Shown: piece after piece, positions 12,746 to 25,029 of the stretch | How positions within the stretch are numbered: the stretch's first letter is position 1 | Layout: each line of letters opens with the position of its first letter | NCBI GenBank assembly: GCA_009760855.2 | Contig: WPIO01000333.1 | Span: forward strand, 18,227-82,226 | DNA: 64,000 bases | Source of the DNA: Cristatella mucedo | Taxonomy: Eukaryota; Bryozoa; Phylactolaemata; Cristatellidae | Direction of reading: 5' to 3' | The notes under the pieces: model-generated | Databases searched by the model: none | Told to the model about the DNA's origin: nothing | What the model saw: the letters and a program-made list of their open reading frames with translations, nothing else | Translations under genes and position numbers: made by a program

Positions 12746-14984
12746 ATTTCCATCGTCAAGAAGCTGCGCTCCCAGGACGTGCGACATTCTTGTCCTGCTG
12801 CTCTTTCTCTCATAGCCACGACCGGCACCAGTCCTGCATCCGCCTGTTAAAGAGAAGTGCTTCGATGCAGGGACGTTCAGCCTTTTTGCGTAGCACTGCC
12901 ACCGGTCAGTAGCTTTGATTGACGAGCGCGTAGCACGTTGGTTTGACGCCGATCTCGTTACTGGTATTTATGCACACATTATCAGTCAATACACATCGGC
13001 AAGCCTATCAGGGTAGCTACGCCCAAGGCAGAGAGTTTCGGGGCAAACTTTGAGACCAGCAGCAAGAAGGAGCGCACACAACAGGTGAACCACAAAGCCC
13101 GTGCAACTTGAATAGATTGCAAAGAAATGACGAAAAACGGACTACTTCTTCTGCTGTTACAACCCAATGCAGGCATCATCGCGCACGAGTATAAAACTGT
13201 GTTGCTCCCATCGACCGCAGCTGATACTAGAGTGGATACGGCAAAGGCAGAACGAGATAGTAGTTTGTCTTGAGCCACTAACGGGCAAATAGGCAACGTT
13301 GGCATGGTACACAATTGACGATGCTGTGTCAGCAAACAGAGAACCCTACCCAGTTTTTTTTTTATTTGTCAGAAGTTGACCTGGACTGTAACTAACCAGG
13401 CGATCACAGTAAGTGTTGACTCACAGCTGCTTTCTGCCCTTGCCGCTTAAAAAGCCAAGAGTAGATGTGCTTCCTTACAAATAAACCAAATTTACGTGAG
13501 GGCGTGTGAGTGATGTTTTGGTGCCGAAGCCTTGTAGACACCAGTTCTATTAACTTGGCTATGCATGCCACTAGGCATTGAGGATATGCCATTGGATATA
13601 GGGATGTTCTTTTGTTTTCGCCGAGACATACTGCTACGAACCCACCACTTGTTCCGCTCTTCTGAAAAAAGGGTAGCCGTCTTTTTTGAAAAAACCCTTG
13701 CCGCTTTTGTCCCCAAAGGAGCACTAGGATGGTTTCTCGAGCCTTTTTAAAAAGTTGTCGACACCCAATTTTTTGAAAGAAGCTTGAGGCTACCCCTCCT
13801 GCTTTAATCTCCGGTCGCCCTAGGGCTCTCGGAAGTGGTGTCTACAGAGCTATCGTCGTCCGTGCCAGTTTCGTGAGACGCCTCAAGCCGCGTGCCAAAT
13901 TTACGCAGCCAATGGTCCAGGTTGTCGAGAAGGATCTGACCGATTAGTACCTCGAAAAAATGGTAGTCTTTTTTAAAAGGTTGCCTCTGGAAAAGACGAA
14001 CCTTAACAGATGAGCCAAAAGCAGACCACACCAGAAACCTTTCAAGTTACATCTACAAAAAAAGACTAAAAAGCGGGTTTCTCTAACATGATGAAATGCT
14101 TTGAAGCAGCACACCTTTAAATGTTTCAACCGACATGCTCGAGAGCCGGTCTCCAAGACTGGTAGCATCTCTTTAAAAGCAATGGTAGTCACCCCGGAGC
14201 TGCTACATGGCTTCCGAGCAGTGGAGGCTACGAGAGTACGCCTCGGAACAGGCCATCAAGCTGTGCCACAACCAGACAGCCTTCCGACGAGGGGTCTCTT
14301 TCACCTCCCTTCCGTCCTACTTGCAGGCCTGGCAAGCGAACTGCAGCATGCCCATCAGAGCAGCCTGCACCAGCTGTGGTGCCGGTCGTTGTGACCACTC
14401 GGCCTCGGCGGTTGCGACGGTGACTGCTACTGGCCAGACTGACACATACCCGAGAGCTTTAAGCAGGAGAGCAGTACCCACTGCGGGCTGCAACCTCTTC
14501 CCTCTGGGTGCAGCTTTCGGCTGGGCCAGTGGACGATTGTAGGGACGAAGCCGAGGCAGCTTCATTGCCGCAGGTGTCACCTCTGCTTGGCACGTCCTGC
14601 ACCTGCATCGAAGATAGTGGCAGCAACTGCGCACGAGTCACAGCCTCTGATTCGAGCACCGCTGGCTGCTGCACGTCTGCAGGTGTAACCAGACCACCCA
14701 ACGTTGGTGAAGAGCAGTAGGATCTGCTGCCACGTGCTCGATAATGATGGGATGATGGCTTGGCCGGCAAGCCGGTGCAAAACTGAGTGATAGTGGCCAG
14801 AGCATCGGCCAAAGCAAGATGGCAGTGCACAGTCAATCTACTACTGCACGTCTGCGGGTTTCACGAAATAAGCAGACTGGAAGCTGAGAGCCGACATTCG
14901 CGTGCAGCACTAATGAGCAATGTGGAGAGAAACTAAAACCTGCGTTGCAATGAACCGGCACTATCTACCACATCACGCGTTGCC
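12746..14984. other. No gene recognised; several overlapping open frames
   Basis: 13400-14200 holds A/T-homopolymer-rich sequence with minus-strand ORFs (for example 14031-13804, ending SESPRATGD-stop). 14200-14850 is GC-rich with ORFs of about 100-125 codons on both strands. None matches a family I recognise, and overlap on both strands argues against at least most of them. Confidence 0.4.
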
Positions 14985-15145
14985 CCTGGATCTCTAGCCC
15001 ATGAAAAGGGTGCTTCGCGCGCTCTCTTCTCTCCCTTCTTCACAAACCGGCCGTAGGTTCGAGTCCTGCCGTGGTGGGTCAAATCTCCTTTACTGACCCA
15101 CGGCCAAGTTGTGGAGATAGCCACGAAGGCTCTTCTGGAGCGGTT
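14985..15145 (+). mobile_element. SINE-1 copy (variant body)
   Basis: A box-like tctagcccatgaaaagg, B box ggttcgagtcc at about 15055, then gatagccacgaaggctctt. It abuts LINE-B at about 15146, where gctgacccac is duplicated in tandem. Confidence 0.6.
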
Positions 15146-15650
15146 CTTACGCTGACCCACGCTGACCCACAAGGTCCGCCACGGCTTGGCTCCTTCATAC
15201 CTAGCCTGAAACTGCCTGCACAAGTTCAGCCTGTTCGAGCCCTTAGGTCCGTGTGTGGACAATAAATTAGCTGTCCCATTCCTCTGCTTAAAGACAGTTG
15301 GCGACAGAAGCTTTAGATCTGCAGGTCCTAGACTGTGGCTTCACCACTCGCTTCCACAATTCTTACGCAACGACATCTACTCTCCAACTGCCGACTATGG
15401 CACATCTTTTTCAGCGGTCCTGAACTGCTACTTCTATGCTACTCACTACCTCAACTGCTCCTCTTGACTCTGCTATGCTTCCCACTTTCTCTTTGTTGCA
15501 CGAGACAAAGTCAGTTGGCTACCGAATGAGTACCGAAAGCCGCTTTGGTTGTGAGTGCGCTATACAAAACTCTCCTGCGTAACACCCCACATGGTCTTTA
15601 TGATTTTGTGGAGTTACTGAAGGAGATACATTACATACATGACGCTGTTA
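15146..15650 (+). mobile_element. LINE-B C-terminus and 3' UTR
   Basis: Encodes the usual L2-like C-terminal block (HGLAPSYLA, DNKLAVPFLCLKTVGDRSF, AGPRLW) in broken frames. The 3' UTR with accgaaagccgctttgg, aactctcctgcgtaaca and an ACAT-type tail follows. Confidence 0.75.
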
Positions 15651-16752
15651 AATCAGCTTAATTTGTTCAGTGCTGCGTGAGTCCTGGTCAGTGACATGTG
15701 CTTTCAGGCATCCCAGGCTGAGCTGACAAAATATGAGCTGAAAGAATCAGCCCGATTTACATACCGTATTTCCCTACAAATTAGACCTAGCCGGAAAATA
15801 AGCCCTGGCAAGACTTTTTTCATGAAGCTCGTGTATATTTAAGTCTTGTCCAAAAATAAGCACCTGTTACAAGGAATGTGAGCAATCCGGATATCTACCT
15901 TGGCATTTGTATGAAGATGTGCACAAATAGCAAACGAATGGAGCAATCAACATGGAGCTTGGCAAAAGTCACAATGGCATTACAAACAATCAACACACTT
16001 GATGTACTCATTGAAAGTTCGATATATTGATATATTTGATGAATCACAATGTACCTGATGACCGGACTTTCTGGGCAGTATTTCAAACGAACTAAAAACA
16101 CTTTCGATAAAATGTTGACCTGATTCCAAAAAGAGAAACTGAACTATGTATATTTTGTGACCTCCCCCAACGACTACTATATGTAGATACATAAGCATAG
16201 ATTGATGTAAATGAAATAATAAGGCATCTTTCTGAAAATATGCCATAATGCATCTTTTGTAGTAGAAATTCATATTAGACCCAGTCTTGTGTTCGGGAAA
16301 TGCGGTAGGGCGTAGTCTCCCAAAAGTCCAGTTGCAGCACTGGAAATAAAGGAGAGCATGCCACAGCATCCTTGGAAATTGAGCCCACGAAATTGAGCCC
16401 ACCGTGACGCAAGAGGTAGCTAGAGGTAGAGGTACGCAGTAGGCACAGGAGTCATGTCAACTCACACATTTCGGCAGGCAATTATATGCCTGGGCCTGGC
16501 AGGCGACCCAGATGCTAAAAACAGTGGCTGGTCCTGCGGCGTGGTAGTAACAGCTCCGAGCTACAGGGCACTCCCATAGCATGCCGAACAGAGAGGATAT
16601 AAACCGGAAAGCCAGCTAACTGGGAGGCCAGCAGGTTCTCTTTCAGTGCTCCATCCGAGATTGAGAGAACGGCAGCAGATTTAAAACTAAAGCATTCGAA
16701 ATCTGGCAGCGTTTAATTGTACTTCTCAGAGAGTACGGATTTCTTCTAGACC

Positions 16753-17034
16753 TGTCGTTTGGTTCACGCATGCACAGAAACGCCTGCCGATGACCACCAG
16801 CACCACCACCAGCTTAATGTACGACACACGAAGCAGAGGGAAGCACGACTCCCTTCGCCACTCTCTTCCACTCAAGTCGCACTCCTCGACCATAGCTGTG
16901 CACCTGCCGACCCGATGATTAATCAGAGGTGGACCACAGCTGTGCACGGGCAGTTCCTATGATGCCCCTCCCAACAGCTGTTCACCAGCTGTTTAGCAGA
17001 GGAGCAGTACAGGCATGCATATAATCAAACTAAA
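16753..17034. mobile_element. Solo LTR, family 1 (copy 1)
   Basis: 282 bp starting TGTCGTTTGG, flanked by a perfect 5-bp target duplication, agacc, at 16748-16752 and 17035-17039. It is homologous along its length to the copy at 51134-51460. Its last bases have mutated from ACA to AAA. No internal retroelement sequence lies beside it, so it is a recombination remnant. Confidence 0.85.
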
Positions 17035-17483
17035 AGACCGACCTCGTGAGGCGTTCACGTGCTGCATATTTGGCGTGTTACGGGTTCGCCAAAACACTGG
17101 GTGCGCCATTTTTCGAGGGGCTAAACAACTCTGTCGGACGGCGAGCTTTCTGTCGACATTGGGGCTCTCTTTATGGGTGAGGCTCTCTCTTTTTTATAAC
17201 AAGGCTACCACACTTATGAGAAGACACCTGCAGGTCAATGCACCTTCAAAATGCAAGATCTGCCTTCAGACGATGCCACTGACCCCCTTCAGTGCGCCAG
17301 TTTTGGGTCGGCCTTTTGAGCAGGACAACAACCTTTCAGGAGCCCTTTGGGGATCAGAATTGCCAGAATACTTCCCTTTTAAAGCTAGCTCTATAACCAT
17401 GTTGACAGGCACTGGCCCTGTGAGCACTAACGATAACTAGTCGTCTATGAATCTGCTGCGCCACCTCAGCCCCCATTTCTCCA

Positions 17484-17562
17484 GCACATCCAAATGAGAA
17501 ATGTCTGCTAAATAGCTTGCACGGCACATCCAAATGAGAAATGTCTGCTAAATAGCTTGCAC
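17484..17562. repeat. 40-bp tandem duplication
   Basis: Two identical 39-bp units (gcacatccaaatgagaaatg and following bases) at 17484-17522 and 17524-17562, period 40. The identity suggests a recent event. Confidence 0.9.
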
Positions 17563-17636
17563 AGCTCACAGCTACAGCTTCTTGTTTACGATCGATTGTC
17601 TTCATCAAGATAATTTGGGAACACTGTGAGCCAAGC

Positions 17637-17860
17637 TAGCCGGTGACATTATTACTTCCTTGCCATAGCATAATTAAAATAGGAAAAACTTACTAACAAT
17701 TATTTTCTTGCTGCAGCATAGCTAAAACAAGAGAACAGCATCTGAAAGACATCTGGTACCCAATCCCTCAAAGGTTTACAGTAATTGGGCATAGCTGGAA
17801 GGAAGCAAGTCTGTAATCGGTTTGTTCGGTTGAGATCATGAAAAAATTGCAAGGTCGGAT
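17637..17860 (-). other. Possible C-terminal exons of the NCF1-like gene
   Basis: Downstream of exon 10 there are two strong acceptors, both followed by CTATGC. The first (gcttccttccag, about 17798) reads 8 codons to a stop in phase 0. The second (ctcttgttttag, about 17720) reads LCCSKKIIVSKFFLF and then stop. Either would end the protein near 396-403 residues. Neither carries the proline-rich p67phox-binding tail of human p47phox, so this assignment is weak. Confidence 0.25.
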
Positions 17861-18036
17861 GCTTTCGGAAAGCTGTTTGAATAGGTGCCCTTACCACTAA
17901 ACCCTTTGCTTGACGACAGCAGAGACAGGCTATGTGCGATAATTAGTGTAGCGTGATAATTAGTGAAGCTCGATAATTAGTGTAGCACGAGCAGACCAGC
18001 CGGACTCACCCCACGCACACACTTTAGTTCACCTAC

Positions 18037-18184
18037 CGTTACACCCAGCATGCCTTTCGTTGCATCAGATTGGGCTGTAGCAGTGGTTGCAGCAATTGCT
18101 CGAGCGCGTCGGTTTCTCTGACTGGCTTTCCTATACATAGTCAGGTCTCTCTCGGGTGCTTCTTTCAGGCCCTTAATTGTTTTC
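18037..18184 (-). CDS. NCF1-like: NCF1-like exon 10: polybasic autoinhibitory segment
   Basis: 148 nt, phase 2 in and 0 out, residues 340-388. With the shared arginine it reads RRKTIKGLKEAP, then MYRKASQRNRRARAIAATTA. In p47phox the equivalent region (APPRRSS and the following basic helix) occupies the tandem SH3 groove and is released by phosphorylation. Here a threonine takes the place of the first phospho-serines. Only this frame is open after the acceptor (tattgcag). The donor is ACG|GTAGGT; a second donor lies 4 nt further on (TAG|GTGAAC) and would change the exit phase. Confidence 0.8.
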
Positions 18185-18741
18185 CTGCAATAATGACACA
18201 TGCTCCGTCATTTACCGGCATCGCCTTATCAGCTCAGCAATGATGAAAACGTTTGTCTAGGGAAATACAGAGTATAACTCGTCGCCACCCCCTGGGCCGG
18301 ATACTCGCGCTTCACGAACCGGTTGGTACATCGGAGCCCTGCAGCTGGCAGTCCTTTATTGCCAATTGCAAACAGTGGTGATAGCAACTAAGGCTCTTCT
18401 GATGCTATATAGATGCGGCCTTCATTTTTATTTCTTCTACGATCGAGACTATCACTAACGAAGCGAGTGGACAAGTAGGACAGTGCAGTGACTAGAGCAG
18501 CAAATGGAGAGAGAGAAAAGGGAGAGGAGAGAAGAGAGAGACAGACAGACAGACAGAGGAAGAGAGAGCGAGAATAGATGGAGAGACAGAGAGAGACAGA
18601 GAGACGGAGAGACAGACAGAGACAGGCAGAGACAGACAGAGACAGACAGAGAGACAGAGACAGAGAGACAGAGATGGAGAGACAGAGACGGAGAGACAGA
18701 GACAGACAGAGAGACAGACAGAGAGCGAGTGAGAGAGGAAG

Positions 18742-18792
<51 letters not shown>

Positions 18793-21700
18793 GTTGCAGC
18801 AACATGATGCTGGCTAGCTGCCCCAGCTGGACACCTACCTCCTTTGAACGGGAATCGTCGGCCTCTGCTCCAGTGGAGCACGTGTACACGAGCGGATCTC
18901 ACTTTCGAGGTAAGGATCCGAGTAAGCCGTCAGATAGGCTGCTGGCACGTAGCCCACTTTGCCGTCATAGCTGCAAAGCACACATGCAGTTCACTGCAAC
19001 AAGCAGCATCGACGAGCTGCACTCTGCTGCGAGATCGGCAGACTGACTGGCGGCCGGCAGCAATTGTGCATCCTAGCTCTCTGCCAGCAGCTCTAGCTGC
19101 TACTGGAGCAGCATTGGCTTCGTGCTCGGTCTAATCAGCAGCCTCTGCAGTAGACATGATACCAGCAGCACCGAACAGCTCTTACACAGGAAACGTGGGC
19201 TGTTGGGATCAGCATAGATATTAATTAAACTACAAGCAGCTACTGAGGATCAGCATCACTACTCTGTCCTGATGGAGTCTGCAACGTAGTGGGGTCCGAA
19301 AAAAAATGCTCGGAAATTTTCTTACCAGCAGGTCACTAAATAATTAAGAAAAAGTTCACTTTTATGCAGATTCTAGTAATAGTAACTTATCGTAGTTATT
19401 ACACCGGACCCAGGTTTACAGAGCGGTCATTAATTGGTATCTACAATGGTGGTGTCCCACTGGGTGCAGGCTTTGCCTAAGCAATAGAATGTGTTTTGTG
19501 TACCTATGAACTGTAGTACTATTAATAATAATGAAAACTCGCTTGCACACCATATTAAGAAAACCAAATCTCTAGCCAGGTGCCTGATAACTTTATGCTA
19601 GAGAAGCAATAACTAACAGTTAGTGTCAAGCAAGCTGTCATACTTAGACAAGCATGTAAAGCACACAATGCTTGGTACCGATGGCTAGATTGGGCCACCG
19701 TTAGCGACATGCACTGAAGCATGCACAGTCAAGCACGAAAAGCATATGAACAAAAAATACAAGTTCGCTGGGGCGAAAAGACAGTAAATCAGATGCATCT
19801 TTAGCTGAGACTTAAATGGGCATAGGATAAGACTACATAGCTGAAAGTAGGCCGACTTGAACTCCACTAACTAGGACGTTGGTTTTATCGTCATTTAATT
19901 TAAGTAAGGTATGCTTCGATTCAAGAGTGAATACAATAAGGATGTTAAAGTATTGTTTTCTACATCTTTATAGCCGATGCTCTTAACTCGGTTGTGTCGA
20001 TGTGCTTTAAGGACAAAATCTTTCCCCATATTGTTGTACTTGCATACATGTACATGCAATTTACACTAGAGTTGATGCTGATCAAAGTTTTACATTTTTG
20101 GCAGACCGCAGGTATTCTGACTACAAAGAATATTTGTATGTTGATGTTCATTATGCACAATTCGCTGTTTGTTTGATTCGATCCTGGATAAATCACTGCT
20201 GAGGTGTTATCCATGCTGCCTGCAGCATTGAGCATTCACCTTGATTTCGCTATTTTATTTCATAAATGGTTTGGGCTTTGATCTTATGCTTGATTTACAA
20301 TAAATAACCAGCAATTTAACGAATCATATTTATCCGACGAACCTAGGCCAAAAGGCATGCCATTTCGGTGTGACTTCCACAGATACTTCTGAGGTTTTGT
20401 ACTGTACTTGCATCCTGCCATTCACGGGATGCCAAAAATACAATATTGGACAGCTTCTAGAGGTTTCTCCTATGTGCCTGGACCCATGGAAGTCATGTAG
20501 CAAATATGCTTTCTGATCCCTGACCGTGGGGGAGGTGGATAACAGTTTCAGTTTAACACCCAATTTGGAGTTATAAGCATACACACCCATCCGCACAGTA
20601 CACCCAGATTCAGCTGGAAGTGGAGCACGGAAGTAGAAATTTAAAGTCGGCTTTAAAGTCCCGTATAGAGTGCCGAAGGAAACTGGACTCGATAGCTCAA
20701 TCGATTGAGTAGAGGAACAGGACCAGGAATTGAGAGACTTTGTTATCGTTCCCTGCTCGAGGCCAAATTCTTTTTGGCACTCAGTTCTACGGCAAATGGC
20801 CTTCGGTCGTACTGTATTTTTAAAATACTGTCAAAACCCGACAGCGGCTTTAAAATTTCATGTGTCATATAATTCTTGCATCAACGAATCCAAAACGCAT
20901 AATACCTTCCTATCCACCAGCCATCTTTGATCTTATTCATAATCTCGATGCTTGCATTGCAGGGAAAGCTGAGCTCATCACTCTGCTGTGCAGCATAGGC
21001 CTTCGTGGTCAAAAAAATCTCGCCTGAAAGTCGATCAATATGCAGTTCCAAATAGTGCACTTCTAGCGCCTGCCAAAGTTAGAAGCTCATACAGGTCTTG
21101 CTTGATAAGTGAAGGTTAGAATTTATGCTATGTATCACTTTACAAAACGTCAACCAGAAGAACAGCTCTGCTCAAAAGCGACTGCATACCAGACAGGCAT
21201 TGACATTCCTCAGTTGTGTAGTCATCGTTTGCCAACTGGAGATACGTCGATGGAGCCCAGCCCTCTTGGTCGTCAACACGTACATACCACCATCCTGTGA
21301 CAATCACAAAGTTTACATGACGAGACAGATCCTAAAATTGTGTAGATTTCAGATCGATATAGAATTTAATAATAATAAAGACATTGGTACAGCACCCTAA
21401 GAAAACCAAAGCTCTTTCGGTGCACTTTACATATGCAGCAAAAGAAGCAATTGTTTAGTAATAGCATGTGCACTGTATAATAAACATGAGAACACTAAGG
21501 AAATTCGCACACACTGAATAAGTGCTACGGGGAATACGAGGAACAGGTGCGTTTTTAGCTTTTTTTTTTAATGTTCCCAAGTCAGGGATGTCGTGACGCC
21601 AGTTGGGAGTGAGCTCCAGGCTTTCGGATAACACACACTAAAGTCACGGTTTCCGAAGGATTTGAGGATGGTTTGAGGCGCAACTAAATGACTTAAGTAA

Positions 21701-24700
21701 GAAAATTGGGTGGTACTATGCCTAGCCTTGAGCAAATAGTCTGGAGATGTAGGCCGGAGAAAGAGAGTGAAGGGATCTAAAAGTGAGTGAAAAACCTTTT
21801 TAAGTATTGCACAGTCTGGAATACCTGCAAGGAATGAGTAAAAAACGTTGAGTCTGGGTGTCACAAATGCATGGACCAACTTGCTTCCGGTATCTATGTC
21901 TAAGCAAGTCCGAATTTTCGAATCGATGTGTAGCTGAGCGTAGGCAGACTTGACTGTGGAGCTGATTCAGTCGTCTAGTGAAAGGTTTCTTTGGAACAGG
22001 ACATCCAGATAGCATAAAGATGCTACAAGAGATATGCTGGCCGACCATTTTGAAGGTTAGATATTCCCATTTCTGAGTAACTTTAGGTTTACCCATAGCT
22101 AGTAAGCTGGTTTTAGTGTCATTAAATTTGAGGAAGTTTGCTTCCATCCAAGTGCGATTGTCTGCAATATGTGCAGTCAACGAGTTGAAAGAATTCGACA
22201 TTCAGGAAGGCATGGAGGTATCGAAGCACAGGTACAGCTGTGTGTCATCTGAAAAATAATGCAAGCTTGATTGTACTTAGTGATTATATCACATCGGCAA
22301 CAGAGAGAGTATAAATTGTGAAGAGCAATGGACCGAGCACAGATCCTTGGGGTTAGTTAACTTACCCACTATGCTTTAGAGGCCCCTTAGACTGTTACCT
22401 GTTGATATCAATGCTCTGAAACCTCCTATGGGGATAGGACCTAAACCATTGCAGTGCAGTAACAGTGGTGCCAAGGCGAGATGGCAGATGCTTAATAAGA
22501 ACTTGGTGATCCACACTATCAAACGCAGCTAAAATATCCAGCAAAACTAATAGGGAGACTGTATCTAAGTCAGCATTCATGAGAAGATCGTGAAACACTC
22601 GAACAGTGCTGATTCTGTGGAGTGATTAGCTCTAATACCTGACCTGAACTTATTAGGTAGGTTTGAAGTTATGACATAACAGGTTTTATGGTCTGCCACT
22701 AATCATACAAGTGTATTTGCATTTAAGTGAATTGATAATTGTAAAAGCATGCTTACCACTAACCATTCGATCATGCTTCCTTAGCAGCAAATGTAAAGTG
22801 CCTAGAAAGAGATTGAGTTCTCTGAGGGCGCTATATCAAATCTATGATGATTATTATTATCATTATCAAAAGCAAAGTTATTTTTACTAAACATGGAGTG
22901 TACCTGCATGCCTTGTGCACGACAGTCAGTACATAAATATTCATACATACATACATATTCTAGGAGGTACGATGATGCTCGACCAGTCACATTTCTAGCT
23001 AAAGCTTAAAGAAATTAGCTTATCGTATGCCTTTGCAGTAGGCTGAAAGCACTCGATAGTTCCTGCATTCTTAAAAGAAGAGCATACATGAATTTGAGAA
23101 ACTGTCGTCTTAGGCAAACGTATTCCAAGAGCAATTAATAATCTACCCAAATGCACAATTATAGCTCAAAAGTCGAAGCAAGCATTGAAGCATTACCATT
23201 TGCATTCTTGTCAACGACATCTACCATGTCTCCAGTGTTCAAGGTAACTTCCCCTTTGCCCTTGCTCTTATAGGATGCTGCTACTATGTATGTCTCCAGC
23301 GGTAAAGGGCCAGATATTTCATTCACTGCACTCGCTGCAAAAGTATGCATTAATGTGAGCAAAAATGCATACACTAACCTTTCAGATTGTACATTCCTCC
23401 ATCAATGACCTGTCAAATACTAATATCAATAACTCCAAGCCAAATTAAGAAAGACACGTTGTGCAGTACACATTCGGAGAGGCAATAGTGACAAAGACAT
23501 GTGGAAACTGCGATAGAATCTCAGCAAGTACTTTCAATGACTCACTTCATTATACCCACTTGTAATAGCATGCACAGTTACGTAGACTTTCACGCAGCCA
23601 AACGAAAACTATATTCGGCTTTATGCCTTAATAAAACTTCTGGAAACTGCTGGGAAGGCAGGCAAGGATGTGCATGGTCGAAATGGAAGCTTATAAACTC
23701 TGCTAAGAGAGTTGTGCTGACCATTACTTGCTTGGTGCACTCCTGCATGTGATTGCAGTAAGCATAGAATGATCTCAAAAATATGGCCATCAATCTACTG
23801 TGTTCGTCAGAGCAAAGAAACATGTCCGTGAGCTGATATGACACGGACTGTCTGTATTAAGATCTGTGCAGATGCAATGCAGAGAAGTGCTTAAGCGATC
23901 AAGAACTTGAAATATTAATAGGCACGAAAGATAACCAGAAGGAACTCAGGACAAATACTAGTGATTCACAAATTAGAAAGGCTGAAACTCAAAATTGGCT
24001 CTGCCAGCATTTCTCCAGTTGAATCAGCTCGAAATCTAGGTGTCATATTCCAAAGCGACCTCTCGTTAGACGACCATATCAGCTCCACAGTCAAATCTGC
24101 CTATTTTCAGCTACATAACATTGTTAAAATTTGGGCTTTTTTTAGATAAGGATACCACGTCCCAAGTTGGTCCATGCATTCGTGACATCCCGTCTCGACT
24201 TCTGAAACTCACTGCTTAGTGGCCTACCAGCATGTGCGATCAGGCGATTGCAGCTGGTGCAAAACTCTGCAGCTAGGCTTGTCTGTCATGAGCGTCGCAG
24301 TTGCCACATTACTCCACTTCTCGCCGACCTGCACTGGCTCCCAGTCAAGCAACGGATTGACTTCAAGGTTTTGTCGCTCACTTTTAGGTCCCTTCGTTCT
24401 ATGGCTCCAGCCTATCTCTCAGATCTACTCCCCCATCAGGCCAAACATCGTACAACCTGCTTTTCGGAATCCAACAGTCTAGAAATACCTCGTACAAACC
24501 TTAAATCCTTTGGAGACTGTGCATTTAGTTCGTATGCTCCCAAAGCCTGGAACTCCCTCCCGACCTGCGTCAGAACTTCCCCTGACCTGACCACATTTAA
24601 AAAGAATGTAAAAACACACCTATTTAGGACAGCATTTAGTGGGTCCTTGTAATTCGTCCTTGATGTGCTTATGCGTGCTGACACTGTGTATGCTGCCACT

Positions 24701-24998
24701 AACCACATTTACATGCTGACCCAGTGCATATCACCCCTAACCATGTTATTCATTTTGTTTGTTTATCAAGCATGATATTATCTACCATTCAATTGCATTT
24801 CCCTTTGCAGCAAATGTAAAGCACCTAAAGAGAGATTGAGTTCTCTGAGGGCGCTTTATTGAGTGCATTATTACTATTATTATTTATAGGCACTAAAACA
24901 GAGTATTTAAAGGAGCGTTGAAAGATGACCAAAACAAATTGGACAGCCCTTTTGCAAGGGCGACCAATTGGCACACTGTCGTTGAACTAGAGTAAGAA

Positions 24999-25029
<31 letters not shown>

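Noticed and set aside
13492-13716. KWWVRSS segment as a further SH3 half
   Set aside because: No SH3 context on either side and no matching phase; both SH3 domains of the gene are already complete.
18455-18902. Long Ser/Leu- or Arg/Glu-rich ORFs on both strands
   Set aside because: They are translations of GA/GACA microsatellite. The same applies at 24893-25440 and 58019-58700.
20330-20700. Minus-strand open stretch in intron 8 as an extra exon
   Set aside because: Exons 8 and 9 already join in phase through SH3-B, and inserting this segment would disrupt the domain; it has no recognisable homology.
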